Shown: positions 24,074 to 33,920 of the stretch, in pieces
Position numbering within the stretch: position 1 is the stretch's first letter
Layout of the letters: every line of letters begins with the position of its first letter
DNA from: a virus
IMG/VR virus record: IMGVR_UViG_3300037427_000300
Coordinates: 1-40,745 of that record
Length of the DNA: 40,745 bases
Reading direction: 5' to 3' (one strand)
Translations under genes and position numbers: made by a program
The notes under the pieces: generated by a model
Database searches by the model: none
The model's input: only the letters and a program-made list of their open reading frames with translations
What the model was told of the DNA's origin: nothing

Positions 24074-26329
24074 CTACCTGTCTTTTAGTAAATCAGCAAC
24101 TAATTTCCGTAAGGCTTCTATTTGTATTTCTCGTGCATCATTTCGTTTTTTAAGCAGCCCTGCTTTATCCATTCCTCTGGCGGGGCCAGTCATATTGCTT
24201 TCTATTTCAGCAATAACGATATTAAGAATGCCTGTAGGATCTTCGCCAAAAGCGTTTGCTATCTGCTGCGCTTTTTCTTGTTCTTCTAGGGCGTTCTTCC
24301 TTGCGGGGCCCTTTGCGAGTGGCTTAGTAGCATCCGCATCAACCTTCTCCAAAAACTTTTGTAGGTCTTCTGCCGTTATCGGGGTATCCTTTTTGTCTTT
24401 TATGTCTTCTAAAAATTCTTTAGCCGCGTCTAATTTAGTTCTAGTCGAAATCAAAACTCCAGGTTTGTACTTCGCAATAAGAGTGGAGTTTTCTTCAAGG
24501 TAAGATTCCAAATCATCTATTGACATAGCATTTTCTGAATCTGGTTGCAGAGAATTATTCAAATTATTAATAACCGCCTCCGCACTAAGCGATTCTTGTT
24601 CAGTTTTAGGGGCATTCAAGTCGACAACAGGAGTTACTTTCGGGCCTACTTCAGAATTATTGTTCTTAGCTGTATCAACTAACTCTTGTTCATTCATCAT
24701 CTGAACCATTTGAGTATACGCTTCGGGGTTATCTTTTAAAGCTAATGCTAAAGCTAGTTGTTTTTCATATCTTGTAGACTTCTTATTTGTTAATATTGAC
24801 GTTGCCCATTGATCCATAGTCAAAGGTTTTTTTGCTAAAGCAGCTTTAGATTGCGCGTTACTAAACTGTGTTAATGCTTCTTTATACTTTATATCTGCTA
24901 AACTCTTAGAGTACTCCAACAGACTAGCAGGGTCTGAAGCGGCGTAAAGATCCTGAATAAACGCTTTTTCGTCAGGCCCTTTAGCTATTGTACGAACAAC
25001 TTCTGTTTCTTGCCCGCCAGGGCCAGCGGGTCTAGTTTCAACCATTTCAAACCCCCCATCTTCAGTTTCTCGTATCTGAACCCCGAATTTATCTCCATTA
25101 TGTTCATCTAAAACTCTCATAGCTCCGCGTGCACCATCTGTTTGCATAGCGTCATTAAGTTTCGCTTTCATTAACAAAGAAGTATTCATAATTTCCCAAA
25201 GTTCATGCTCGCCATAATTTTTCTCAAGCTGCATAGCATATTCAGGGTCAATCGTTTTTAAACCCTCTATAAGTCGGTACATGGAAGTTGGATCTTCTGC
25301 GTTAGCTGTTTTGCGCCATTCCTCTATGTAAGTGTTAATCCTTAATGATTTCTCAGCCAACAATTTTTGCTCTTGGGAGCTAAGTAATTCAGTTTCTGAC
25401 CGAGTTATCCCAGTTTGAACTTGGTTTTTCATAACGTTCTCATCTGTAGAAATTGCAGCAAGCACCTGAGAATTTGCAAGTAATGCATTAGAGTTATTTA
25501 CATCCGTCAGTAGTTGGTTTTTTGCTATTTCAAATGTCCCAGGGTCTTGTGCTATCGCTAACTCAATTTCACTCATTGTCTTAGTTCGTTTTATCTTAGC
25601 TAATTCGTTACCGATATAGTTGTCTTGATATTCTGGGCTCTCTAAAACAGCACGGTTTATTTCAGATTCCACGAACTTTCTTTTATTTTCTGCTGTATCT
25701 GCTAAACCTTTAGAATTTAAGTAGTTCTTATATGTATCAGAGCTAAAATAGTCTGCCTGAGCACTTGCCTGAGCGGCATTTTTTTCTTGCTCAGCTATTT
25801 TACTTGCAGGAAAAGATTCATCCTCATATGCTTTTGCTAGTCCTATATTTTCTGCTGTTTCCGCACCGAACTTAGCTTTAGCAGCGACTACTTCTTCCTC
25901 TTGGCTTAAACCTCTTATTTTTGTAGCTAATTCTCTTGATTTTGTGTTAGCTACGTTAAGACCTGTTCGAGATCGAGTATTAGCCATATCAACTTTCATT
26001 TTCTGAGTTTTTCCAAGCCCCCCTTGCCAAACTCGTTCATCATAAGTGTCAGTTAAGTAATCAGTTTGAAGTTTATTTTGCCCTAGTGTTTCAACACCCA
26101 TACGCATTCGTAGAGCTTCCATAGGATCACCCCACTTTTGCTCAGCCGCGGCGTAGTCATCCGTTCTTGCACGATCAAGAGCTACACCTGATAGCTTATT
26201 ACCTTCCTCGTCTTCATAGTCTTTAATCGCAATACGGCCTGCGTCAAATGCCTGCCCAAGTTGAGTTCCAGCGTTATAAACAGCGTTAAATGCGTCTCCA
26301 AACTGTTTCCATCTATTGACTCTAGCCAT
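24074..26329 (-). CDS. Internal virion protein, gp15-like
   Basis: A 751-residue protein that is nearly all helical, Ala/Glu/Lys/Gln-rich, with long coiled-coil-like stretches and no enzymatic motif. Size and position between the gp14-like and giant proteins match T7 gp15, which forms part of the ejection tube. Sequence similarity cannot be claimed by eye. The ATG overlaps the end of the upstream gene by one base (TAATG), implying coupled translation. Confidence 0.65.
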   Translation of the reverse strand: MARVNRWKQFGDAFNAVYNAGTQLGQAFDAGRIAIKDYEDEEGNKLSGVALDRARTDDYAAAEQKWGDPMEALRMRMGVETLGQNKLQTDYLTDTYDERVWQGGLGKTQKMKVDMANTRSRTGLNVANTKSRELATKIRGLSQEEEVVAAKAKFGAETAENIGLAKAYEDESFPASKIAEQEKNAAQASAQADYFSSDTYKNYLNSKGLADTAENKRKFVESEINRAVLESPEYQDNYIGNELAKIKRTKTMSEIELAIAQDPGTFEIAKNQLLTDVNNSNALLANSQVLAAISTDENVMKNQVQTGITRSETELLSSQEQKLLAEKSLRINTYIEEWRKTANAEDPTSMYRLIEGLKTIDPEYAMQLEKNYGEHELWEIMNTSLLMKAKLNDAMQTDGARGAMRVLDEHNGDKFGVQIRETEDGGFEMVETRPAGPGGQETEVVRTIAKGPDEKAFIQDLYAASDPASLLEYSKSLADIKYKEALTQFSNAQSKAALAKKPLTMDQWATSILTNKKSTRYEKQLALALALKDNPEAYTQMVQMMNEQELVDTAKNNNSEVGPKVTPVVDLNAPKTEQESLSAEAVINNLNNSLQPDSENAMSIDDLESYLEENSTLIAKYKPGVLISTRTKLDAAKEFLEDIKDKKDTPITAEDLQKFLEKVDADATKPLAKGPARKNALEEQEKAQQIANAFGEDPTGILNIVIAEIESNMTGPARGMDKAGLLKKRNDAREIQIEALRKLVADLLKDR

Positions 26330-27372
26330 TACGCCATCTCCTTAAATTCTATACCGAGAGCACCGTAGTCGACTGCTTTAAATCCTAAATCTGTATCGAC
26401 AACTGCATCTGGGTAACTAAGTTCTACTTCATCGGCCATTACGCCACGGAAACGACGTTCGGTATCTCCAACATAATTAAATTCATAAAGCGTTAATGCT
26501 GTGCGCTGATCGACTCCGACTTCTATAATATTTTCTTTAATACGTCGGTCTGACATTGTAAAAATAGATCCAAATCCTCCGCCTTTAGCAAGCGCACCTG
26601 CACCGCCAAGAGCAGCACCAAGATCACCCAGAAAACTATCATTAGAGTTAATATATGTTTGTGTTTGTGAGTTAAGCACACTACTTAACCCGCTAAGTTG
26701 CATTTTTTGACCTGAGCCTATTGTATTAGCCCCTGCAACCATATTACCCATGTAATTCTGACCTGCTGACTGCGCACTTTGACCGCCTGCCGAACCTGCT
26801 TGGCTTGCTCCGCCGTACGCCGCAATAGAAGCTCCTGCTAATCCACGACCAAGTCCAGCCGCGTCTAGTTTTCTTGCATACCCCATCTGTTCTGCTTGGT
26901 TTCGAGTGTTCGTCATAGCGTTTGCGCGTACAGCCGCTTGTTGTAACCCCGACGCGTTTTGCATTCCTGCAAATCTTCCAGAATTAGGGTTTGCCCCCAT
27001 TGACGCCATAGCTCTTTGATTCTGTTGTTGTGATATACCGAACGCCCTTCCAGCGTCCGCCGCAGCTTGCGATGCAAGATCATTTCGATATGCTTCGGTG
27101 TTCATCCGTTGCGCATCTTGTACAATAGAACGCTCAAGAGGGCGGTATGTATCTTTTTGATAATTATAATAATCTCTAGCTTGCGCCATTTGTTCGTTTT
27201 GGGCGTCTACTTGTTGCCGTGCTATACCTTCAAGGATAGGGGCAGAACGATCATATTGTTGTTTTGCAAAAGCTAATTGTTCCCGACCTAATCCAGCTTG
27301 AATACGAGCTGCCTCCGCGCTAGCTTCTGCTAGTGGAGCGTAGTCTGGAGCGGCAATTTTGTTTTTTCCCAT
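26329..27372 (-). CDS. Internal virion protein (gp14-like) with C-terminal S74 chaperone
   Basis: A 347-residue protein. Residues 1-270 are Ala/Gln/Gly-rich and helical, then Gly-rich, like T7 gp14-type internal core proteins. Residues about 274-341 form an intramolecular chaperone (peptidase S74): SDRRIKENI at 274-282 with the Ser-Asp cleavage pair, LYEFNY (295-300), GVMADEV (310-316) and the closing FKAVDY. S74 domains usually trimerise tail fibres and cut themselves off, so one on an internal protein is unusual. The start follows AGAGGAAAG and overlaps the acetyltransferase gene by 43 bases. Confidence 0.8.
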   Translation of the reverse strand: MGKNKIAAPDYAPLAEASAEAARIQAGLGREQLAFAKQQYDRSAPILEGIARQQVDAQNEQMAQARDYYNYQKDTYRPLERSIVQDAQRMNTEAYRNDLASQAAADAGRAFGISQQQNQRAMASMGANPNSGRFAGMQNASGLQQAAVRANAMTNTRNQAEQMGYARKLDAAGLGRGLAGASIAAYGGASQAGSAGGQSAQSAGQNYMGNMVAGANTIGSGQKMQLSGLSSVLNSQTQTYINSNDSFLGDLGAALGGAGALAKGGGFGSIFTMSDRRIKENIIEVGVDQRTALTLYEFNYVGDTERRFRGVMADEVELSYPDAVVDTDLGFKAVDYGALGIEFKEMA

Positions 27373-27794
27373 AGTCTCTTTCCTCTGTTATAATTTTCCG
27401 GCCAAAGTACAAGTATTAATAAATCTTGACCGGACGACCCGGCTCCTCTCATTACAGCTTCAACTCTGAAGCCAATATGTAAATCTAGGTGGATAGCTTT
27501 AGTATGGTCGGCTTCCACCAGCCCAGTTAATCTTTGAAGCCCACATGTCTCAAACGCATAAATAAAAGCGTGGTCAAGAAGCTCCAAGAACAGCTTGGTG
27601 GGTTTGCTAACTGCAATATGGACATTGGCATTAAAACCGTTCATGTTCTCAAACACGATTCCGCTTACCAAAGTACCATTCGCTTCAGCGCCCATTGCGT
27701 AGTAATCATGCCAGGATGCACCGTCAGGCATATGCTCGGCTACCCACTCGCCCACCCGATACTTATCATCGAATATTAGTCGAGGTTCAGACAT
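27330..27794 (-). CDS. GNAT-family acetyltransferase
   Basis: A 154-residue GNAT-like protein. The central strand-helix pattern (GIVFENMNGFNANVHIAV, then FIYAFETCGLQRLTGLVEADHTKAIHLDLHIGF) is typical of N-acetyltransferases that read like the RimJ group. Phages of the T7 type often encode such a protein beside the internal virion genes. Target unknown; a virion or host protein is possible. The ATG at 27794 follows AGGAG, so an upstream GTG was rejected. Confidence 0.75.
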   Translation of the reverse strand: MSEPRLIFDDKYRVGEWVAEHMPDGASWHDYYAMGAEANGTLVSGIVFENMNGFNANVHIAVSKPTKLFLELLDHAFIYAFETCGLQRLTGLVEADHTKAIHLDLHIGFRVEAVMRGAGSSGQDLLILVLWPENYNRGKRLWEKTKLPLQTTLH

Positions 27795-27945
27795 AAATAC
27801 TCCTGCTGACACGTTAACACATATAACCTTATTTTGACAATGATTTTTCTTATCCTTACTTAATTAACAGAAAACTAGGTTCCCAGATAAAAGTTAATAG
27901 CCACATAAATATAATTAGCAGTATAAATATATCCCTTTTAATTTT
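27795..27945 (-). promoter_or_regulatory. Upstream region of the internal virion operon
   Basis: An AT-rich gap of 151 bases. Read leftward it has TTGTCA, then ATATGTGTTAACG, and a degenerate motif copy at 27804-27819 (TGTTAA-CGTG-TCAGCA). The motif's last base is also the first base of the AGGAG ribosome site. A -10 hexamer at the right distance from TTGTCA is not convincing. A 16-codon frame (MWLLTFIWEPSFLLIK) lies here but lacks support. Confidence 0.4.
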
Positions 27946-28290
27946 TTAAGCATTTCTATCATAATGTACGACCCAACTATCCATACGATTTGTTTTTATA
28001 AGCTCTGGTTGGGACTCTAACTCAATTTCAAGTTTATCTTGTGTTGTCATACCAACGGTAAGCCACGCTTCTATATTGTCGTTCGTTACTTTATCTATAT
28101 CGACCCACGTATCTCTAGTAATATCCTCAATTGGAAGGTCTTTAGTTAGATCATAATTTTTAAAACCTTTTGGGTACTCTGTGTTTGTAATTTTCCAATA
28201 AGCTTCAACACGGGCAATTGCTTTAACCCAACCATGAAAATCATCAATTACATATATTTTATCTACTATAAACTCTCTATTGTATGCCAT
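27946..28290 (-). CDS. Conserved-looking phage protein of unknown function
   Basis: A 114-residue, acidic, aromatic-rich protein behind AGGAGG. It begins MAYNREFIVDKIYVIDD and contains ARVEAYWKITNTE and DNIEAWLTVGM, a beta-rich pattern like small tail-associated proteins in marine phages. It follows two tail proteins and precedes the acetyltransferase. No family name is offered. Confidence 0.55.
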   Translation of the reverse strand: MAYNREFIVDKIYVIDDFHGWVKAIARVEAYWKITNTEYPKGFKNYDLTKDLPIEDITRDTWVDIDKVTNDNIEAWLTVGMTTQDKLEIELESQPELIKTNRMDSWVVHYDRNA

Positions 28291-28298
28291 ATTACCTC

Positions 28299-29387
28299 CT
28301 AACTAATTCCATAATAACTTTTATCTGTTACCATTAAATTTTGTGACCTTCCACTTTGATCAAATACCGCATCATTATCGTATGCTACCAAAGAAGGTGT
28401 ACTTCCAACCGTTAAATTTCCAACTGCAAACCCTGCTAACGCCCCACCAACAAGACCAATAAGAGTTAATGCAGCTCCAAATGTAAAAAGGGCAAGGAAA
28501 CCACCAATCAAAGCACCCAAAAATCCTCCTATGCCACATCCTCCTTCAGCGTATTGGTACGCAGAACCGCCAAAATCGCTTTTCCAAGTAGCAATATGTG
28601 TAGCTTGGTTTTGTGGGTGACGAAGCACACCTCTAAAAGATGCCCAGGATTTATACGCCCATGAATAATTACGACTAAAAAAAATACCGCATGACTTAGA
28701 ACCCGTACCACTATTGTTATAAGCCAATCCGCCATAAGCAGATGGTACTATATGGTAAAGTTTACCTGATGTGTTATTAAGAGTTCCGGAAGTAGAAGTT
28801 GACTGGTCAGCCGTATAATTAATGTGGCAAGTACCCCCACCATTAGCTGTACCCTGATAACCGCATGTTCCTCGAGCGCCAGTTTTTATTGAACTTGGGT
28901 GCGTAATAGTTACAACATCATCAATTCTTAGAGGTCGCCTACTGTCCGTAAATACAAGTTGGGAGTTTGCGTCATATACAGCAATACCATGACTGTTGAG
29001 AGGAATAGACGAACCTATTTCTGATATTGGGCAGAAAGCATACAACGAAGGATATTGAGTTGATGAGCCACTATAAAGCACGTTAACAATCCAAGTCGTA
29101 CTTTCATTTACTATATCTATAATTGCAATTTCTTGATTGTTAAACGCAGGACAGTAAAAAGGGATCATATAATCTACGTTTAAAGTGATAGAGTATTGTA
29201 TAATCCACCCCATATCATAGTTACTATCCTTTACAGAACTAGTAATAGCCATATGATAATCCCCAGTATAAGTTGGGCGAACGGCAGTTGTCGTCGTAGA
29301 CAGTGCTCCGTAGTAAATAATCGACGAGTAATCGCTATGAAAAGTTAGTTTTCCATCAGCCCCATATGCCGCCACACCATAGCTCAT
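28299..29387 (-). CDS. MSYG-type tail protein with glycine-rich hydrophobic segment
   Basis: A 362-residue protein starting MSYGVAAYGADGKLTF. The body is beta-rich and Ser/Thr/Tyr-rich with paired cysteines (GTCGYQ, GTCHIN), like a tail tip or adhesin protein. Near residues 285-325 lies a long Gly/Ala/Leu hydrophobic run (GGFLGALIGGFLALFTFGAA), unusual for a fibre; it could be a membrane-inserting segment. It shares its start with the smaller protein upstream, suggesting duplication. The ATG overlaps the previous TGA. Confidence 0.6.
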   Translation of the reverse strand: MSYGVAAYGADGKLTFHSDYSSIIYYGALSTTTTAVRPTYTGDYHMAITSSVKDSNYDMGWIIQYSITLNVDYMIPFYCPAFNNQEIAIIDIVNESTTWIVNVLYSGSSTQYPSLYAFCPISEIGSSIPLNSHGIAVYDANSQLVFTDSRRPLRIDDVVTITHPSSIKTGARGTCGYQGTANGGGTCHINYTADQSTSTSGTLNNTSGKLYHIVPSAYGGLAYNNSGTGSKSCGIFFSRNYSWAYKSWASFRGVLRHPQNQATHIATWKSDFGGSAYQYAEGGCGIGGFLGALIGGFLALFTFGAALTLIGLVGGALAGFAVGNLTVGSTPSLVAYDNDAVFDQSGRSQNLMVTDKSYYGIS

Positions 29388-29656
29388 CGACCAAGCACCA
29401 AATATTGATGATTACTTCCATTACTGGGCTGAGTAATTGTTATAGCCGTAGACGTTTGAGAACTAGTTGGGCGAACTTCTTCGCTAGAAGTGTCCCTAAT
29501 ACCAATGGGTACAAACACTACTTTAAACTCTGTTACATCAGCATAATTGCTTTTAGTAAGAGAAAACGATGTTGCAGAAGTTAAAGAACCTTTAGTTATA
29601 ACACTTAAAGCACTGTACGTTAGATTTTGACCATCAACCTGTATTCCATACGACAT
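29384..29656 (-). CDS. Short MSYG-type tail protein
   Basis: A 90-residue, Ser/Thr-rich beta protein beginning MSYGIQVDGQNLTYSALSV, the same kind of opening as its downstream neighbour. The remaining sequence ends in NGSNHQYLVLGR. It is translationally coupled on both sides (TAATG, ATGA). It is probably part of the tail tip or fibre complex. Function not proven. Confidence 0.6.
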   Translation of the reverse strand: MSYGIQVDGQNLTYSALSVITKGSLTSATSFSLTKSNYADVTEFKVVFVPIGIRDTSSEEVRPTSSQTSTAITITQPSNGSNHQYLVLGR

Positions 29657-31332
29657 TAAGACAGATCTCCTATCTTAACTCGAAGCGTTGACCCGTCGTA
29701 AACCTCAATTTTTGTAGATGATATTTTTAATCTGTCACCTGAAGATGCATTAGCTACATCTAAAGTTCCACGAAACGTTCCACTATTAAATTCTGCGTTA
29801 CCTGATTTTTCAATTTTCCATCCAGCAGACCCAGAATAATTGGTAGACTGTATAGTGTTAGCAATCTTAGCATCAGTAATTGTGCCGTCTTCAATAAACG
29901 CTGTTTTTATGTACACATTGTTGTTTACTACCTGAAAAGGTGTACTGCCATTGCCATTACCACCATTAGAAATGTAAAAAGAGTTAACATCAAATATCGC
30001 TATTCCAATACCCCGTAATTGAATAGCTGGGTTAGATATTGAAGATATTCCAATATTATTTCCATCTGAATCTGTATTATAATTAACAGTTCCTCCTAAA
30101 GAAATATCCGAGCCAGCGATCTTGTTGCCGTAAAAATCAACCGTATTTAAAAGGCCAGAATTAATTACATCTGCTGTAAGAGTTCCAAGTTTTGCTTGTG
30201 TAATTGATGCGTCTTTTATTATAGCCGTGTCGATAATTACGTTTCCGCTATCTACAATAAACGGAATACTGGCTTTGGCTATTTTTGTACCAGCATTAGA
30301 AGCATCCGAGGGCGCAAGATAATTTAACTCTCCATCGTTAACAATTTTTAAAGCAGGAAAACTAGAGTTTATAGGAGTATTACCAGAAATAGTTGTGTTA
30401 TCTACTATTGTGTAAGATTGTGTTGAATCCACATCAGGATGATTTAGAAAAACTATACTGTCGCCTATGTTAAAACCTGAAGGAACAGCAGTTTGGTAAC
30501 CAAATTGTATCCACATAAAATTACCAGCGGCAATACTTCCTTCGGCTGTCGTACTATATACCGAAACTTTAGCAGTTGATGGATTAATAATACTAAAACG
30601 GTCAGAACGAATAATAAATTCGCTTACAATATCACCATTTACATTTTCTGAAGCTAAACCAAATCCAGAGACATAACCGTCGTTATCAATTTTAACAGTA
30701 TATTGAGCTTTTAGAGGATCAGCTTCTGTTTTTATTCTTGCATTGACAGACCCGCTGACGGTATCGGCTGCATCAACTAAATCAATTCGAGTACTAAGAG
30801 AATTAGCAAGGTTACTAGCAGTAATCTCCCCAGTAAGCACTGATAGCAAGTACGCAGCGTCCTGCCCAGTCGTGCCTTGAGTTCCGTTTGTAGCATTGAA
30901 AGCACTTACTCCTCCATTTCTATTTACGTTTCTTACCCAGTAATATCGTGTAGCTGACCCACCAATATTGTGGGAAAAGTTATTTCCAGCTGTCATTCCA
31001 ACAAGCACAGCATCACCTATAACATCAGATGTATGCGCCCAAATTTCAGTATAGGAATGACCTTTATATGTTGGAGCATTCCAACTAACTATAATACTAG
31101 CAAGCGCACCTGATGCTGTTAAGTTCGAGGGAGCTCTTGCGGTTTCTACAGTTCCGGCAATAGGAGCAATATCTCCCGTTGTTCCTTGAGCTACAAGTCC
31201 TGTTGCAATTAGCTGTCGTGCAGTAACAACGGCATCTGCTCCTCCACCGTCTAGTGCCTCACGAACACGTTGTACAAACTGTTGTAAATCACGGGGTAGG
31301 GGAGAAGATACTGTTGGTAAATTATTAGCCAC
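29656..31332 (-). CDS. Tail protein with fibronectin type III domain
   Basis: A 558-residue protein beginning at a GTG whose bases overlap the upstream stop codon (GTGGCTAA); GGAG lies at good spacing. A longer frame from 31410 would run inside the nozzle gene and was rejected. Residues about 67-146 are an FN3 domain (APSNLTASG...SWNAPTY...YYWVRNVN). The C-terminal region has repeated beta elements ending in NSGTFRGTLDV and LRVKIGDLS, like central fibre or host-specificity proteins. Likely a tail tip or fibre component. Confidence 0.75.
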   Translation of the reverse strand: MANNLPTVSSPLPRDLQQFVQRVREALDGGGADAVVTARQLIATGLVAQGTTGDIAPIAGTVETARAPSNLTASGALASIIVSWNAPTYKGHSYTEIWAHTSDVIGDAVLVGMTAGNNFSHNIGGSATRYYWVRNVNRNGGVSAFNATNGTQGTTGQDAAYLLSVLTGEITASNLANSLSTRIDLVDAADTVSGSVNARIKTEADPLKAQYTVKIDNDGYVSGFGLASENVNGDIVSEFIIRSDRFSIINPSTAKVSVYSTTAEGSIAAGNFMWIQFGYQTAVPSGFNIGDSIVFLNHPDVDSTQSYTIVDNTTISGNTPINSSFPALKIVNDGELNYLAPSDASNAGTKIAKASIPFIVDSGNVIIDTAIIKDASITQAKLGTLTADVINSGLLNTVDFYGNKIAGSDISLGGTVNYNTDSDGNNIGISSISNPAIQLRGIGIAIFDVNSFYISNGGNGNGSTPFQVVNNNVYIKTAFIEDGTITDAKIANTIQSTNYSGSAGWKIEKSGNAEFNSGTFRGTLDVANASSGDRLKISSTKIEVYDGSTLRVKIGDLS

Positions 31333-33901
31333 TAGCAAGCTCCGACATAGAATTTGCAATAGAAAGCGAAAATACTTCTTTTGACCCTTCGACTTGCATT
31401 TCCCAGTCACGCCCGACTTTAGCAGGGAGTCTAAAAGGATCTCGATTTTGCACAGTTTGAGTGTGAATTAAGGTGTTATCCGCATAAAATTTTAAAGTCA
31501 TAGGATACGCTTCAGCTTCTAACTGAGCACAAGAAAACCCCATAACTTGAGGCATAGTAAACTTTTTAGATTTCCATGTATAAGACTTCGATGCACCACC
31601 CGCCCAAGGTTTAACTTTGTTTCCACTATCGTCAATAACAAGAAAAAGTTTATCTAAAAGTAAATCATGGTATCCAGCATCTGCATAAATATCATGGAGA
31701 ATAAATTGTCCGCTACGAACATCAAAAACAAACCCACCACTCTGTGTACCGTTATTATAAAAAGCTATATACTGATTGTCTTGTTGGTAGGCGTGGATTG
31801 ACTCTGGTTTAAAAAACGTCTGCCATTGCTGGTAATCAAACAAACCTTCGGTAACAATCCTAGACCCGCCTGGAGAAAGAAGCATCAACCCATCAGGTGC
31901 GGCGTATAACACTCCCCCCATAAGACTTACAATACTTCGTTTAGAAACACAGGCTTGCTCAAGATCAGATTTTACCACCGCCATATTAGCAGGGTGCGTG
32001 CCTTGAATAAGATAAGGTGTGCCTTTGGTAAGAACCGCAAGCGTTGTATCCATACGACCTAACCCTACAACGGGGTAATCAAGCGTTTGTATATAATTTT
32101 CAGGCCAAGCATGTGGATGATATGGATCGCAAAAGTAAACATCACGCCCTGTAAATCCCGCCATAATACCATTTGGTAAATTAAGTAACCCTGTAAGCGT
32201 TTGGGGTGGTTCATTCCACGTTAGCGTAGGAAGTTCTTCCCCTAGATCATCTGGTTCAACATCATCGGTAAAATTAGCATCTGCTATCGGAATCTCTTTT
32301 ACAAATAGATAAATTCCTGAAACTGAACGATATATTCGACGGTGCGTAGTTATGTATCCTGCGCTTGGAACCGAACCAAAACCTGATAATGAAACAGTTT
32401 GACCGTCACGTACATCAACAGAACCTGACGCAGCTGACGGGGCAGATTCAAACTCAAAACCTGATTCTTTATTTACAAAAGTATAAGCATAAACACGCGT
32501 CTCTAATGTTTCATCTTCATCTGCGTAACCTGTACTCTGTTGCTCCGTGTATACAGCTGTATTTGGGTAAGTTCCTCCACGTATTTCTAAAGATGCAGAA
32601 GTACCTACAGCAGTTGTTTCAATAACCGCAAATGGATTAATTGCTCCATATACTTGAGTTCCAATCCCGTAGGACGAAAGCGTAGCAAATGTGCTTACAT
32701 ACGCAGTAGTAGAAACAGGTAAGATAGTAGCAGCGCCGTTAACAGTAAGCCTTAAATATTTTCCCTCTAAGTTATCAACGTCTGTTTGCGTTACAAATAA
32801 TCTAGCGGGCCCTGCTGACTCAGAACCACTACTTGTAAGTTCAGTTACAGCAACATCATTGGCTTTACGGCGGTAAGTTATAGTTCCACTTGCACCTGTA
32901 CCACTTTGATCTGGAGTTAAAACAACACATGAGCCATAAGCAGTTGCTTCGACGTGGGTTCCTAGCTGTGTATCAAGATACGTAGCAAATGCAGACGCTG
33001 TTAAAGTCCCGGAAAAAGTGTAAGTTACATCATTTGCATGTGTTCCATTATTTGTACTGACAAATATTTTATCGCCAGAAGTAATTGAACCTATCTCAGA
33101 GTCATCAATAACAACAAAAGCCTCATTGTCAGACGTACCTGAAGCCGACAGATTGGGGTTAGTTTGCAAAGTAAACGTACCATCTGTATTTGGATTTGTT
33201 CCTGTTTGAAACTTAACAAAAAGTTTAGCCGCATCTCCAGTTCCAGTTGATTTTATTTCAACGCTCCCGCTTGTTTCTGTTGCAGTAACTGTAGACGAAA
33301 GCGCCGAATTTATAGCAGATGTAACACTAGTTGAAGTAATAGTTCCTGAAAGATTTACAGTTGTATAACTTGGAGTCCCCGAAGCTGTGGTACTAATTAA
33401 AACACCATGCGCTGTAGTTAAACTATCAATATGTTCCTCAGTAAGCATAATAAGTGCTGGGTGCGCTGTCGCAGTAAATGTATCTGCTGATGCAACAGGA
33501 GGAGAAGAAGGGATAGGTAGTCCTAAAGGTCTTGAATTTGCAGGGAAGTTAGACCCTGTTAGTGCAATCGCATTGTAGGTAGCCTTTGGCCCACCATCAC
33601 CTGTAAAAAATGTCCACTCAGAAACATCACCTGCTATTTGTGAACGGCATACATCAACGTCAGACGTCCAGTGGAACCAGTAATTGTTTTCTGAGACAGT
33701 ATCTTGCCCGAAACGATATAAAGAATTAACAGTTCCAGTTTTAGCTAAAGTAACTATAGACCCGCCAACATCCGAAAGAGGTTGAATACTTCCTTGAAAT
33801 ACAGGACAATTCATAGCTGTTTGTGCTTGATTGTCTTGCAAATATCTCGCCGGAACGATAGGCGCTATCCCCCCAAATGATTTGATGGAAAAGACAGCCA
33901 T
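31325..33901 (-). CDS. Tail nozzle-like protein (T7 gp12-like)
   Basis: An 858-residue structural protein. The N-terminus (FSIKSFGGIAPIVPARYLQD, then QAQTAMNCPVFQGSIQPL) resembles the start of T7 gp12, the tail nozzle, in spacing and key residues (SIK, GGI, N, G.L). Residues about 150-480 are Thr/Ser/Gly-rich beta repeats. The C-terminal part, with GRDVYFCDPYHPHAWPEN and later short blade-like repeats, looks like a beta-propeller. The start follows AAGGAGG. The homology call is by eye only, but its place downstream of the lysis genes and before fibre proteins fits. Confidence 0.7.
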   Translation of the reverse strand: MAVFSIKSFGGIAPIVPARYLQDNQAQTAMNCPVFQGSIQPLSDVGGSIVTLAKTGTVNSLYRFGQDTVSENNYWFHWTSDVDVCRSQIAGDVSEWTFFTGDGGPKATYNAIALTGSNFPANSRPLGLPIPSSPPVASADTFTATAHPALIMLTEEHIDSLTTAHGVLISTTASGTPSYTTVNLSGTITSTSVTSAINSALSSTVTATETSGSVEIKSTGTGDAAKLFVKFQTGTNPNTDGTFTLQTNPNLSASGTSDNEAFVVIDDSEIGSITSGDKIFVSTNNGTHANDVTYTFSGTLTASAFATYLDTQLGTHVEATAYGSCVVLTPDQSGTGASGTITYRRKANDVAVTELTSSGSESAGPARLFVTQTDVDNLEGKYLRLTVNGAATILPVSTTAYVSTFATLSSYGIGTQVYGAINPFAVIETTAVGTSASLEIRGGTYPNTAVYTEQQSTGYADEDETLETRVYAYTFVNKESGFEFESAPSAASGSVDVRDGQTVSLSGFGSVPSAGYITTHRRIYRSVSGIYLFVKEIPIADANFTDDVEPDDLGEELPTLTWNEPPQTLTGLLNLPNGIMAGFTGRDVYFCDPYHPHAWPENYIQTLDYPVVGLGRMDTTLAVLTKGTPYLIQGTHPANMAVVKSDLEQACVSKRSIVSLMGGVLYAAPDGLMLLSPGGSRIVTEGLFDYQQWQTFFKPESIHAYQQDNQYIAFYNNGTQSGGFVFDVRSGQFILHDIYADAGYHDLLLDKLFLVIDDSGNKVKPWAGGASKSYTWKSKKFTMPQVMGFSCAQLEAEAYPMTLKFYADNTLIHTQTVQNRDPFRLPAKVGRDWEMQVEGSKEVFSLSIANSMSELASG

Positions 33902-33920
33902 ATGTACCTCCTTAATCTGC

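Noticed and set aside
27850-27930. 16-codon hydrophobic frame MWLLTFIWEPSFLLIK in the gap before the acetyltransferase
   Set aside because: Too short, with the only GGGA far upstream and no coupling to a neighbour. Chance is the simplest explanation.
31333-31410. N-terminal extension of the FN3 tail protein
   Set aside because: It lies inside the nozzle gene and reads as basic/cysteine nonsense. The GTG at 31332 has GGAG and the usual overlap with the stop.
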